From: Phycomyces nitens | Taxonomy: Eukaryota; Mucoromycota; Mucoromycetes; Mucorales; Phycomycetaceae | Assembly (NCBI GenBank): GCA_022702545.1 | Contig: JAHRBC010000001.1 | Location: forward strand, 7,006,001-7,070,000 | DNA: 64,000 nt | Reading direction: 5' to 3' | Shown here: positions 34,718-47,355 of the stretch, in pieces | How positions within the stretch are numbered: the stretch's first letter is position 1 | How the letters are laid out: each line of letters opens with the position of its first letter | Translations under genes and position numbers: made by a program | Notes under the pieces: generated by a model | The model's database searches: none | Seen by the model: the letters and a program-made list of their open reading frames with translations, nothing else | Told to the model about the DNA's origin: nothing

Positions 34718-37700
34718 CTACATACGTTGAAATACCAGGTAGATGGCATGTACAATAGCCAGATGCTCATCTACAATCTCCACGTCTTCTTCATCGGTGT
34801 TGAGACTCTTTTGCTGGCGGTCCTTTGAGTGGCCATCTGGAACTGTGACTACCATTTCCTTGAGCTTCAAGACGCTCCTGTCAATCACTCGCTCAATATC
34901 CTCCAGCACCAGCATTGACATTGGCCATAATTTTCCATTGTCTTTCTGGCGAATATCTTTGGTTCCAATGATCAGCATTCCAAGTGGTGCCAACTTCTTG
35001 ACTGCCTCGAGGGCAATCTGTACAATTGTCTCTCGATACAATCCGATCTGGCGCGGCTCGATGGACTGGTGGCCCACCATCATTAGCACAAGTGGTGCAT
35101 TCTCTAGAGGCCCTTTGCTCATCATAGACTCATAGTGAATCACATCGTCAGAGTCCTCGCTCATTTCTGATATCAAACCCTATATTTCAATTGAGTATTG
35201 GCCATTTTTTGTGCGTTTATGATTACCAATTTCAAGAGGGTCTGGTTGTTCTCTTCTATTCTCTTTAGTCGTAGCTTTTCATAGTCTGACAGCTGGTCCC
35301 TCTCCTCCTCTTGCTCTTGCTCCTCTTCTGGGACAACTTCTTTGAAACAGAAATCTATGCGTTAATGGCCAATGGTTGCAACTGTTTCAAACCTACCCTG
35401 TGTTGCTGGTGGGTTGGGTTGTTGTTGTTGCTGGACCTTGTTTTGCATCATCATGGACTATGGGATTTTAAACAATTAGCCGCGCATATAATATTTAAAA
35501 GATATATGTGTAATAATGTACCTCTGGGGACATGAAATCAAGGAGGACTTGCTCCCAGTTGCCGTCATCCTTTCCAAACCGCTCCAACATTCGGGACACA
35601 CATAGCTGCTCAAAACTGTGGTTATCCGTTGGCTTGAATATCCATACTGTTCCCATAACAACGCTTTTTCTTGAAATGGCCGACTGAGGTACTGCTTTAA
35701 TGACATGTTCGACCCGAACGTGATCTCGACATTCGGAATCTTAATCATCAAATCAGAACAAACCAAAACAAATCGAATCAAATAAAAACAAGGCAATAAA
35801 AAACGCTGACAAATTTACTTACCCTCCACTGGCATCATTTTGTCGGTGCACTCCAATGGAATTTTGCGGAATGTGGCAACGAATTCATGAGTAAACACCA
35901 AAAAGTCAAATTGAACACACAAGTAAGTTCCTAGCCCAAACGCAGAACAATAACGCTGACGCTTAATAATCTAATAATCTGGTTAGGATCTAGAATGGAT
36001 ATCATGGCATTCAAAATACACACCAACTCTTCCAACTCAAAGCCATGGTTAATGTACTCTCTCAATAGGTGGAATCCAACTGGGATATAGAAACAATGTT
36101 CGCGGTTGTCTCCAATTCCCAGAGTGAGTCTGCGGCCCATCTTGAGAAGTCTAAAGGGTGTCAGACATGCGTGTTTTGGGACATTAGCCCTACCTCCAAC
36201 TCTCCCGAACAACGCGTCCATATTCTGCCCTAAAGTCCTCAACACTGGTAAATCTGCAATGGTGTAAGCTTTTTCCGAGGCTTATACTTGAATGTCCTAC
36301 CTCGAAAGATCTCCTTCTAAATGAGTTGAATAAGCGACACAGTCTTTGTAAGGCGGATGAGATAGGACATGATGGAATGATTCGTCTGCAAACAGGGCTC
36401 CAGTCAATTGTCTGGAATCAGCCTGTGCTATTATAGGCCGATATTCAGCCGATGTCAAACCCGGTGGGACTTCAAAGCAGCAATTCCGCTGAGATAATGC
36501 TACAGCTGCCTAACACCCCCCAAAATATGTAAAACAATCAGCAATTAATAATGTAAAAAAGCACGGCCCAAATCTAGAGTTTTACCGGATTAATGTCAAC
36601 TCCACAACACCTTTGAATATACCCAAAATTAGTCATTTTATATCTGAGTATCTAGAAATGGACTCACCGTCGCTGGAGCAAAAAGCATTCGATAGCATCG
36701 GTTCCTAGACACACAAAAAAAACGGTCAGACCTAGAATATTTTAGCAGTCACGAACCTCTTCCCAAAAAGTTTGACAGCACTCGTTCGTCCTTATTTGTA
36801 TACTTTAGAATTGCCCTAAATTATACATTAAACAAGGTCTCTAGATGTGTGGATCGTGTACCTTCGGACTGTCTGGGGAAGCCAGGTACCTAGTAAGGGT
36901 TAGGTTTACTAAAAATAGCCAAAGAGATCCCAACAGATCATATACGCACCATGGTAATCTGTTCCAGAATGCGTAGCCCATCGAGGTGCTCTCCCGGGTA
37001 TATCATAATAAGTCGAATCAAAAACCAAAGAGAACAACTGATTGGGTTGGGGTCCATAAGAAGCAAGTCGAGGGCCGGTTCTGTGATCGCTGAATTTTGT
37101 GGCTGAAACTGCATCTCTAGTTAAATATGGTTTGTGTGTGTAATCTTCAATGGACATCACGTATCGATGAGTCTCTTCAGAGTCAATTACGAGCGATTCA
37201 TTTGAGGCCGTGTTGCCGTCATTATCTATAAACAAGGCCAGCTCAAAACATGGAGTGCACATCAATACGCCTCCATCATAGCCTTTGCGCCAACTCTCGG
37301 CCTCTTCAGTCCCACAATAGGAACATGTGAGGGGGGTTGACCCATCAGCAAGACGGCGTTTTCGCTTTGGAAACAACGGTTTCTTTTTGGGATCTATAGA
37401 AAACAAATCTGTAAAGATATCAAGTTACACTATTGCCACTCACTGGCTGCGCGTAATTCTTCTTTAGCCTTGGCTGCTTCTGTCGCTTTTTGTGCCTCCA
37501 CCTCTTTAAGGATTGCAAATGCTAATCATTTAAGAGGTTAATATAATTTGCCTAAATAAATTCTACTCACATGTCTCTTCAAATTGATCTTCGTCGTGAG
37601 CATGGTCTTGGGGAAAGTTATTAAAGCACTACCAATTGATCAGTACATTATCAATATATCCATCTATATTACCTCTGCGCACAAATCAAATGAAGAGAAA

Positions 37701-40700
37701 TAGCTCGAGGCACAGGGTATGCACGTAAACCAGGTCTCGTCTTCAAGCCTCTTGCTACATCCGTCACAATTAAAGATATTGACATATGTATCTAAAGGAC
37801 ATTACTGAGCTTTTTTCTACATTAGGAATTCACGGTTACACCCTACCCTTTTTCTTGTAATACGCTTCATGTGTATTACACCAGAATATCACACCGCTTT
37901 GGAAATAACTGACTGGCTTCTGAGCACACGGAAGATGGAAGCTCTTTGAACATTTTGAATCAAAACAACCGATGGTTGCACCTTTTTCCTTGCAACCATA
38001 ACATTTCTTCCAAAACAGTAGTATGATCCGTCAGACGCCGCATATTACGTGTTTCTAATTCCAATTTCTACTTACCATACCGCGCCCACGTCTCAAGGCA
38101 ATAGTTACATTGTACCATTTGCCTTCAGAAGTACAAAATACCTCGGGCGAATATCTTGCACATCCATCGTGAGCCCAGAACGACCGTTTTTTCTCGGCTC
38201 CGTTTTTATTGAACGAAGTAATGACAAATGGTCCAATGAACTTGCCAAGCTCAGCAGAAGTATCATCGTCATCATTACAAAACGCACACACTTTTCGTCT
38301 CTGCCATCGTCTGAGGTACTTGTATCCCTGGTCTTCGTCCAGTGGTGCTGCTCCAGAAAACACCTCACTGGCATCCATGGTTCCTGACATTTCGTCTGGA
38401 TCATTTAGATCGTCCTGATTTTCCTCTGGATTTTCCTCTAGGATATCTTCTTCCCACACCGTTACAAGCTCTCCTTTGATAGGCATTGGCCCCATGTCGG
38501 CGTCTATCACGGCCTGGACAGCAAAACTTGAGCGAGGATGCTCGTGCCAGAATGGAAAGTTTTGGTCAAAGCATCTATCAGAAGCATTAGATTGATCACC
38601 TAATCAAGCAAGTACTGGTTACCGAAGACATAGTTCAAAACTCTGGTAGTCGTGACCTTCTGAGGGTGTTTCACAATATGTACAATAGTAACGGAACTGC
38701 TTGATGATGATATTACACTGGTTGCAGTACACTTTCCAAGTATCGTTTTCTGTGGAAAATTAGATCTATCAGACATGCGTCACATAGTTTACCCTGCACT
38801 TTTGGGCTTTGGGTCCCCTACCTTCTACCTCCACTCCATCTGTGGTTTCCATATGGTACTCTACCATATCTTGGGTTCCATCAACCGGCTTTTCTGCATC
38901 TGGCACCTCAACGGGTCCAACCTCTCGGTGCTGCTTTGACAGCTTCATCTGTGTGTCTTTTGGCTCCACTTCCTTTTGTTCTTCCATCTCAAGGCGTTCT
39001 GGATAGTTGGGCTCTATACACACCACCTCATGATCATTCTCAATCACTTGGACTCTCCGGCTGCCCACTGCAATATGTTCATCAAACTTGTCTAGCCATC
39101 CACAGTAATGAACTCGAACACGGTTGCGTTCCATTGACACCAGTCTTCCTTCGTACCATTTCTTATCCAGATGAAGAACCTGGACATGCTGAAGATAGTC
39201 ATATCCATACACATTCGCAATAAATCCATGGTTCGAGTCAGTAGTTGGAACATGTCGTCTATAGGATGCTAAAGAAGTAAAATCAAGCTCTCCGACTGTC
39301 TCCTGGGCTGGTGCCGATGTTGATATTGATGTTGAGGGTGATGATGCCTTTGGTTTACGCTTGCGCTGGAGGGTTTTTGGCTTTTGTTTCTTTCGTTTGG
39401 CAGGCAAGCTATTCTGGCTTTCCTCGAGCTCGCCCACTAAATCACCTTTTGTTTCTGCCATCTCCTGATCCTGATCCTGATCTTGATCCATATCCTTATC
39501 CTGATCCTGATCCTGGTCTTCACTTGGCATTGGTGAGACCAACACTTCCTTTGGCCTAGTATCCTCCATGAGGTCTGCCTTGGGCTTCATTACACCCTTT
39601 TTTTTAGGGTTCTCCACATCACGAACAATCTTTTTCCTGCCTCGACGCTCAATCTTTTTATTCTCACTTGCGGCCAAGAGACCCAGGCGCTCATAATCTT
39701 CTGGTCCCAGCACCCGATGCTGGCGTCTCTTGCGAGCTTCGTCTTCTACTTCTGGATTGGCTTCGGTAACCAACAGATCATTTCTTGCTGCTTGTTTTGC
39801 GCGTTTCTTGATACTCGAGACATTATTTGATGCCAATGAGGGTGCTGTGGCTGCAACTACACTTTCTACTTGATCTTGCAATGGTTCGGTTTGTGCTGCG
39901 GCAGGTCTAATCCGTCGACTTCCTACCATAACCCACTCGTCATAGACTTCACCCCAGCCATCATATCGAACCAGAACTTTTCCTGGACACATGCCTATCA
40001 GACGCCCACGCTCCCAAAACTTGTTTTTACTTGACCGTGTATTAAGAATCTCGATTAGTTGATTGTAAACATAGCCATAAGGATTAGGCACAAATCCATG
40101 TTCGTCCTTGAGTTGGCGCATAGCACGACGAGTGGCAAAGGCACCTGTAGTCAGGAATTCGAGGTCTTCTTCTGTATCCTGCTTCTCTGTCTCTATGTCT
40201 GGCTTGGCTCCTGGGGTTGTCTCCTTTTTTGAATCCTTCTTTTTCTTGGAGGTTGATTTGGTAGGTGTCTTTGGTGTGGGTGCTGATGGGTCGACAGGCA
40301 ATACGATCTTGCGTGGTCTTCCTCTTCCTCGTTTCTTTGGTTCTGCCAATGGCAATGGCTCTGACAATGGTTCTGGCGAGGTTTTTGGTTCAAGAGGTAG
40401 CTGTGGAGAGCTCTCTTTAGCTTTGGTATCCATTTCTTGTATTATTTCAGTGCCCAAAGTATCCAGCTCAGCTGCTTCTTGGTCAGTAAGAACACGAAGC
40501 CTGCGACTGCCTATAATGAGCCAGTCGGATTGTCTGAGGCTTGGATACCAGACTCGAACCTGATTTCCACGCATCTCCCGTAGGAGGCCATTGCACTCCA
40601 TTTTTTTACACTTGCCCTTTTCTGCTCGTAAAGAGACAGCAACAGCACGGTCATATCGATATCCAAACGAATTTGGCTTGAAGCCATGTTCGTCTGTAAG

Positions 40701-42616
40701 TTGATGGGCCATTCTGCGTGTCATAAAGATTTCATTGTCATTAAATATCTGAGTTGGGTCTGTATCGATAGGAGTTGTATAATGCTCTTTAGGGTTAAGC
40801 GCAGATACATTGTTTGATTGGTTTTTTTTGGGAGATTTCATAGATCCAGATGACTCTTCGTCTTTCTTTACTGATTGAGTAGTCTTGACAGGTATTGGTC
40901 TTTGGTCTTCTTCTTCCCCTTCCCCTTCTTCTTCTTCACCATCATCATTATTGTTATCATCTAAACCATCATCTAAACCATCATCTAAACCATATCCATT
41001 AGGTATTTCAAACAAAAAACACGACACCTCATGCTTACCTTTGGCTCTCATTTCCTCCTCTTCCTCTTCCTCGGCCTCTGTCAGTCCTCGCAATCGACGA
41101 CTGCCCATGACAATCCACTCTTCTTGGTCGTCCCAATCAAGGTAGTGTACCTTTACTTTGCTCCCATGCATCATCGTTAATATGCCACGATACCAATGGC
41201 CATTAATATTGAGCACTTTAACCCTCTGCATATTAGTAAATCTATGGGGATTCGGGTGAAATCCTGCTTCGTCGGCGAGTTGTTTCGCAGTGTTTCTGGT
41301 CAGGAAAGCGCCAGTGGTGTAATAGTTCTTTGCCTCTTGAGGAGTGTTTTTTGAATGAGAATGCAAAGACTTTGCAGGAGGAAGTCGCTTCGAGGTCTTT
41401 TTAGTGGTTTGTTTTGGCTGCTTTTTAGTTTGCTGATGTGTAAGACTCTGTTGCTTGGATATAGTTTGGGCTGGTTTGATGAAATCCTTGGAGTGTTTGC
41501 CGAGGCGGTCCAAGAGGTTCTTTGCATTTGGTAACCAATTCTGTTTGCATGATTCACACATGGAAACTTGGTCCATTGGGCCTCTTTCCTGGCTGTTCAT
41601 TAGGTTGCAGTCATCACAGTCTCCTCCAGTAACGGCATCTTTAGGGTCAATAGCTGTCAAAGTTTCATCTAATTGAAGCGATGCAAAAGACTGTGTGCAA
41701 TCCATGTCTTGGGAAATCAAGAGTGGACCAACATCCCAGCGAGTACGTCTGCCCTTTTTATGGTGGTAGCGGGGATCGCTCAAGGTGATGTGTTTGGATT
41801 GATTTGGACCTATGGGAGCCAGCAAGGGTTTCTCCAAGAGCACTTCTTCAATTGGTGTGGCATATATAGATGTTTCTCTATTTGACGTAAGCTCATCCAG
41901 ATCTTGTTTGAGAATTGAATTGGAGTCGTCTTCAATAGGATCCTCTTCGATGGACATGTCGTCCGCTGTATCCATTGCTTCCTCTGGAATCGATTCGTTC
42001 AATGGGATCTCTGTCTGGGTCGGACACTTTGCTTCCTCAGGCGTCTTTAGTACGACCTTGAGGCCATCACTGGAACGTCTCTTTTTCTCAATATTAAAAT
42101 AACCCGCATAGTTTGACCTATCCTGCTGGGAATGCTGGTTGACTTTTGGCTTTGGTCTATTGGCAGAACTCTGCAACAGCATTTTTCCCATAAATTGGCC
42201 AAACTTTGAGGTCAATGGGATAGGTTTAGTTGGCTTTGGTTTCTCTGCCAAAGAGTTTGGTGGACTACTGCAAGACGCGTCTGGAGGTTGGCTTTTATAT
42301 GCACCCACGACTCCAAAAGAGGTTTTCTGTGTAGACAAGTAAGTCAGCGAGAGGTCTAGGCGGGGAAAAGGCGGGGTCAAAACCGACTTTTGGCCATGAG
42401 GCTTCCTTACATTCTCCCCATTGCCATTAACTGCCTTCCACCGTTCTACTGGTGGCTTGACTGGTTTGGGGTGGACACCCTCTAGCTCTATCAGATAAAG
42501 GTTGGGCGTTCAGGGCAAGAAATACTAGTAAAAGAGGTATATACATGGGTATGGTATGTATTGTTTCTACCTGTGGTTTGCCGCACCAGCTGCCAAGAGA
42601 AAGGGTCGCTGGGCAT
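34718..42616 (-). CDS. Giant chromatin-reader / DNA methyltransferase-like fusion (4 Tudor-like, ZZ, ePHD, ZZ, GATA-like finger, MTase, degenerate MTase half)
   Basis: Twenty-one exons join with consistent phase to 2,247 residues. Exons: 42616-42571, 42487-38822, 38749-38623, 38574-38076, 38006-37847, 37791-37673, 37628-37571, 37521-37444, 37393-36950, 36889-36862, 36815-36757, 36704-36668, 36610-36586, 36509-36301, 36253-36194, 36150-36024, 35970-35823, 35739-35522, 35457-35397, 35339-35227, 35179-34718. Four Tudor-like repeats (about 405-482, 603-680, 797-875, 1093-1163) share GF-x-x-N...GSRR. Next come ZZ (YCNQC...YYCTYC...LCLRCF), ePHD (CAFC at 1376 to CNTH), a second ZZ-like finger (NCDGC...TCIPC...LCAECF) and a GATA-like CSYC-x17-CTPC. 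The methyltransferase follows: WLPQTVRRAILKYT, motif I FLGRGTDAIECFLLQRR (about 1758), GVDINP, motif IV VLSHPPYKDCVAYS (1833-1836), LTLGIGDNR and FDFLVFTHEFVATFRK. Residues 2095-2247 repeat the later strands (MLIIGTKDIR, LKLKEMVVTVPDG, IVHAIYLVFQR) without a PPY motif. Inferred role: DNA amino-methylation targeted to marked chromatin. Confidence 0.85.
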
Positions 42617-43245
42617 AGTGGAGGAAAGCAGTAGAAGAGGGGGGGAAGGATGAATACTCTGGGGCTGGCAATGAAAAAAAAAGAGAGAAAGGACTCTTAC
42701 TAGGCTGTCCCACACACAGGGTTTGCTGTTTTTTAAAAAAAGGCTTGTTCGCTTTTGACGCGCCAATGTCGGTCGGATCGAGATCACGTTATTTGTACAC
42801 TCTTGACGGAGTCTAAGGAGAAGGCCGTGCTTTGACATTGTTTTCAAACAACATGACAAAATATATCAATTGGAACAAACCTGCTAAATTGTCATGGAAA
42901 CAAATCCAACTAGTTCCAAAGGGTCTCTTTGGACAGCCGTGGTTTTACCATTGACGGAGATTCGATTACTGTATGACGTGAAGGTTAAAGAAATCCAAGT
43001 ATACTTATTCACAATGTTAAAGTATTTGTCTTCATCTCCTTTTGACCTGGACTTCTTTAAATACCCTCTTCCTTGGATCACAAAGCCACTAGCCTTTTGA
43101 AAGTATTTCGAATCAAGCAGTCCTCTTCTTTCTTCAAGCTTGTTTTTTTATTTTTATTAAAAAATTTCAATTCCTTTTTTCCTTTTATTTCCATCTTTTT
43201 TTTTTATTATTATTATTGTTATTACTACTGTAATTCAAGGCTTTC
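42617..43245. promoter_or_regulatory. Divergent promoter shared by the methyltransferase fusion and transportin
   Basis: 629 bp between the two start codons. Pyrimidine-rich tracts lie directly upstream of the transportin ATG (43130-43235), the usual 5' UTR look of this genome. No specific sites assigned. Confidence 0.45.
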
Positions 43246-46200
43246 ATGGCAACCTGGCAACCTACTGAAAGAGGTCTATCTGACCTTCTCCAACTCTTAC
43301 ATCAGGCCATCAATCCAACTGATGGCCAGAATGTGCAAGAGGTAGGCCAACAAGCCATCAAAAATACCGAGACACTCACCCTTAACAGAGACTCGAATAC
43401 TTCAACACCATCCCGGACTACAACTCCTATCTCGTATACATTCTTACCCAGATGCCTCAGGAAGATCAATATATTCGCTCCATTGCTGGTTTGACACTAA
43501 AGAACAACATTCGTACCCATTTCACTTCCATTCCTCCAGAAGTGATGGATTATGTAAAGCAATGCTGTTTGCAGCACATGGGTGACCCAGACGTGGGCAA
43601 ATCTGTGAGCCTGGTGATGGCAGCCGTGATGGCGCGTGGGCAGGTGCAGAACTGGCCCCAGGCACTCCAGGTCATCCTCGAGAATCTCAATGACCCTTCT
43701 CCGCTGGTGGTGGAGGTGTGTTGAGCAAGAGTGAAACATATATACGAGGCTGACGTGTGTTACTTTGAATCAGAATGCACTCAACACCCTGCACAAGATA
43801 TGCGAAGATTGTGCAGAGGAACTCGATAGCGATATTGGAGGAGTCAACCTACTTGAATTCATTATCCCTAAGCTTATCACCTTCTTTGACCATCCAAGCT
43901 GCAAATTGCGCTCCCAGGCAATCACTTCCGTAAACCATTTTATCGTCTTGAGATCCGAGCCATTAATGCGTCGCATGGCAGGCTTCCTTCATTCGCTATT
44001 TCATAGGGCCACAGATGACGATGTGGGTGTAAGAAAGGCAGTCTGTCAGTCTCTCGTCTCCCTTTTGGAAGTATGTCATGATGCCCTTCTTCCTCAGCTA
44101 GCCACCATTGTAGATTATATGATATACTCTACTCAATCTGACGACCCAGAACTTGCTCTTGAAGCATGCGAATTTTGGTTTGTGTTTGCTGAACAAGACG
44201 AACTTAGAGGCTATCTACGTCCCTATCTGTCCAAAATCATCCCGGTCCTTCTCGGTGGCATGGTCTACTCAGAGATCGATCTGTTGATGCTTGGTGGAGA
44301 TGAAGATGATGCCCATGTGGCTGACACAGACCAAGACATCAAACCTCGCTTCCATAAACCTAGCATCACAGGGGAAACCAGAACCCAATCCAACATCGAC
44401 CAAACCAATGGAGCTCTAGATGACAGTGAAGATGAGGATGAAGATGACTATGATTTTGACGACGATAGCGATGAGGCAGGCGCTTGGAGTCTGCGAAAAT
44501 GCAGTGCAGCCACTCTTGATATCCTCTGCACATCTTTCAAGGCAGACGTCGTTGGTCTTTTGATGCCACTCCTAAAGACCGAGCTTGAGAGCTCCGATTG
44601 GGTCCACAGAGAATGTGGTATTCTTGCTCTTGGTGCCGCTGCTGAAGGTAAGCTTGAATTCAATAAAAATGGATTATTTAGACGGCTTTTTAGGTGGAAT
44701 AAGCGATATTGCACCTCATCTTCCTGAACTTGTGCCCTACTTGCTCACACATATGAACGATCCCAAGGTAAGCAATTCGCATTTATAAGCTGCGATTCTT
44801 CCCTCGACTGTCTATACAAAACTTATCCAAAATACAAAGCCTCTTGTACGGTCTATAACCTGCTGGACACTTGGGAGATATTGCCATTGGATCGTCCAAG
44901 TTAGTCGGCAGAATATTGAAGCACGCAAACTCTACTTTGAGCCCCTTGTGCAGGTGCTCCTTCAGAGAATTCTGGATAATAACAAGAGAGTTCAAGATGC
45001 TGCATGCTCGGCATTCTTGCGGTTGGAAGAAGAGGCGCTTGAGGATCTAGTGCCTTACCTTGAGCCTATTCTTGCCACTCTTTCGTCCGCGTTCAGAAAA
45101 TATCAGAAGCGCAACCTGTTACTTTTATATGATACAATCAGTACATTGGCAGGCGCTGTAGACCATGCATTAAACACGCCTCAATTCATCAACATAATCA
45201 TGCCACCCCTCATTCAGAAATGGCAAGAGATTTCAGACGAAAGCATAGATATATTCCCACTCCTTGAAGTATGCTGAACCAACCATCCAAACAGTGAGAA
45301 AAAAAAAACAACCTTAACACTTTATATTAGTGTATTTCATCCGTCACCTCTGCACTTGCCAAGGGGTTCACGCCCTTTGCGGAGCCTGTCTACTTTCGAT
45401 CTATCAACATTGTCCTCCGGACCCTTAGAGACTGTCAGACAGCTAAAATGGACCCTTCAAGAGAAGAACCCAACAAGGATTTTATGGTCGTTGCTCTTGA
45501 CTTGCTCTCGAACATTGTCCAGGCACTCAACACCGAAATTGAGCCCTTGGTCGCCAAAACAAACCCTCCTATTTCTCACTTTTTGTCAGTGTGTCTTATG
45601 GTTTGTGAACGTGTATATGTATTGTGTTAAAATTAACAGCGGTATTTTGACAGGATGAGGTCGGGGAAGTTCGACAGGCTGGATTTGCTTTGCTTGGTGA
45701 CCTTGCTATTTCTTGCTTTGAACATATCCAGGTTATCTTGCCTGAATGTATGCCCAGTATTCTCCAGCAAATCATTCCTCGAACCGAAGAAGTATCTGTA
45801 TGCAACAATGCCACATGGGCAGCAGGTGAAATTGCTTTAAAATGGGGTAAGTACTTTATGCCAATTTAATTTCATACTAACCATCGTTTGCTAACATTCA
45901 CAAAAAAAATAGGCGCAAACATTCAGCCTTATGTTGAACCTCTCCTCCAACGACTCTTGCCTATTCTTGCTGATCCTACTACACAACGCACGTTGATGGA
46001 GAATTCAGCAATTACGATTGGTAGACTAGGTTTAGTGTATCCTAATCTTGTCGCCAGACATTTGGAAAGCTTCGTTCGCCCATGGCTTGTAGCATTAACC
46101 CCTATTCGTGACAATGATGAAAAATCGTCGGCGTTCAAGGGTCTTTGCGAAATGATTAATGTGAACCCACAAGGAGCCATCAATGTGAGTCTTATGTTTA

Positions 46201-46485
46201 CCACATTAATTACTGTACTAAAAAGTTTCTATTGTTATGGGTGCCCTAGAACTTTCCTATACTTTGCACTGCCATTGCAAAATATCAAAGACCACCAAAG
46301 GATCTTTTCGAATCATTTGTTAGTGTAGGTGTACAAAATTATGCTGGTCGCAACAAGATAACTTATCCGTATATCAGATCTTGTCAGGTTATAAAAACAT
46401 GCTAGGTGAAGAGCAATGGCAACAGACTCTTGCATCCATGCCACAAGATGTCGGTGCTGCTCTTCATGGACGTTATGGTGTTTAA
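43246..46485 (+). CDS. KAP104: Transportin / karyopherin beta-2 (Kap104 type)
   Basis: Ten exons (43246-43341, 43389-43715, 43774-44647, 44694-44767, 44840-45268, 45331-45600, 45654-45846, 45913-46184, 46250-46318, 46378-46485) join in phase to 903 residues, the usual size. The N-terminus [18 protein letters not shown] and the early [19 protein letters not shown] and [15 protein letters not shown] are diagnostic of transportin HEAT repeats 1-3. The acidic H8 loop ([20 protein letters not shown]) that couples RanGTP binding to cargo release is present at about 345-365. The C-terminal [14 protein letters not shown] helix closes the solenoid. The protein imports PY-NLS cargoes such as hnRNP-type RNA-binding proteins. 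Exon 9 uses a weaker GTTAGT donor; that junction is the least certain. Confidence 0.95.
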
Positions 46486-47284
46486 AGTGCATATGTTTCG
46501 TAAAATGCACTTTAGAATTACACTGTAAAGTTTGGATGATGTAGAGTATAAATAAACAAGAAAATAATAACACAGTTACACACTTGCCTTTTTATTTGGA
46601 TGATCAGTATAATCAAGTATCAGATACAAAAAAGAAAAGTTGGTATAGAAAACCAAACTTTTTAAGCCAGAGGTCATTTTATTATTCAGATTCTCAAGAA
46701 ACTGTTTTTGTTTTCAAATTCCATTTAAAATGTAGATAGCAGTGGTCTAGTTGTTTGTTCAAGGTTGCTAAACATGCAGGTATATATACTTGACACATAT
46801 TTGAATTTATAACTTGAAAAACTAATATTATTGTATAATTAAAAATAAAATAAAAAGGTAATTTGTATATATCTTATTCTACTAAAAAATATCAGTCCTA
46901 AATAAACCAGGGATTGATTGCTACTGAAATACTTTGACAGAAAATATAAAAATAAAGAAATAATTTTTGAGATTATTTAAACTGAATTTAAGATAAAAGT
47001 ATCCAACTATTACTCCAGGCACTAAAATAATAATGATCTAAAATGATTAGATTTACCTAAATAACTATATCTTTAAGAAAATTATTCACTCAATAAACTT
47101 TTTGCTTAACATATTTTTACCTTGCATAAATATACTTTATATAATGTAAATAAAGCTTTTGGGTATCTATACCCATGATAATTATATAAAAGTAAATAAC
47201 AAATAGTATAAAATCAAAAGTATTTCCAAAAATGGTAATATGTGGTGAATGTCTACGCTTGTTTTTGTAACCTTTCATGTGATC
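46486..47284. other. AT-rich intergenic, no gene seen
   Basis: Very AT-rich, with no ORF of interest. It ends at the tRNA gene. Confidence 0.5.
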
Positions 47285-47355
47285 GCGTTAATAGTTCAAT
47301 GGTAGAATTTCAGCCTTCCAAGCTGAAGGTCGGGGTTCGATTCCCCGTTGACGCA
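47285..47355 (+). tRNA. tRNA-Gly(UCC)
   Basis: A 71-nt cloverleaf without intron. The acceptor stem GCGTTAA pairs with TTGACGC (one T-G pair), and the discriminator base is A. The D-arm is GTTC-AATGGTA-GAAT. The anticodon stem TCAGC/GCTGA encloses loop CTTCCAA, so the anticodon is TCC, reading GGA/GGG. The T-arm is CGGGG-TTCGATT-CCCCG, with the B-box GGTTCGATTCC. A T-rich tract downstream (47358-47373) fits Pol III termination. CCA is not encoded, as expected for a nuclear tRNA. Confidence 0.97.

Noticed and set aside
36909..37406. A separate GATA-type transcription factor gene on the minus strand
   Set aside because: Its apparent ATG lies inside an exon. Upstream and downstream exons join it in phase, and its 3' end splices into the WLPQTVRR/motif I exons, so it is an internal part of the large fusion gene.
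38769..38821. Donor GTAAAC at 38792 for exon 2 of the fusion gene
   Set aside because: It leads to phase 0 and destroys the Cys-rich ZZ frame in exon 3; the GTAGGG donor at 38821 restores ENDTWKVYCNQC.
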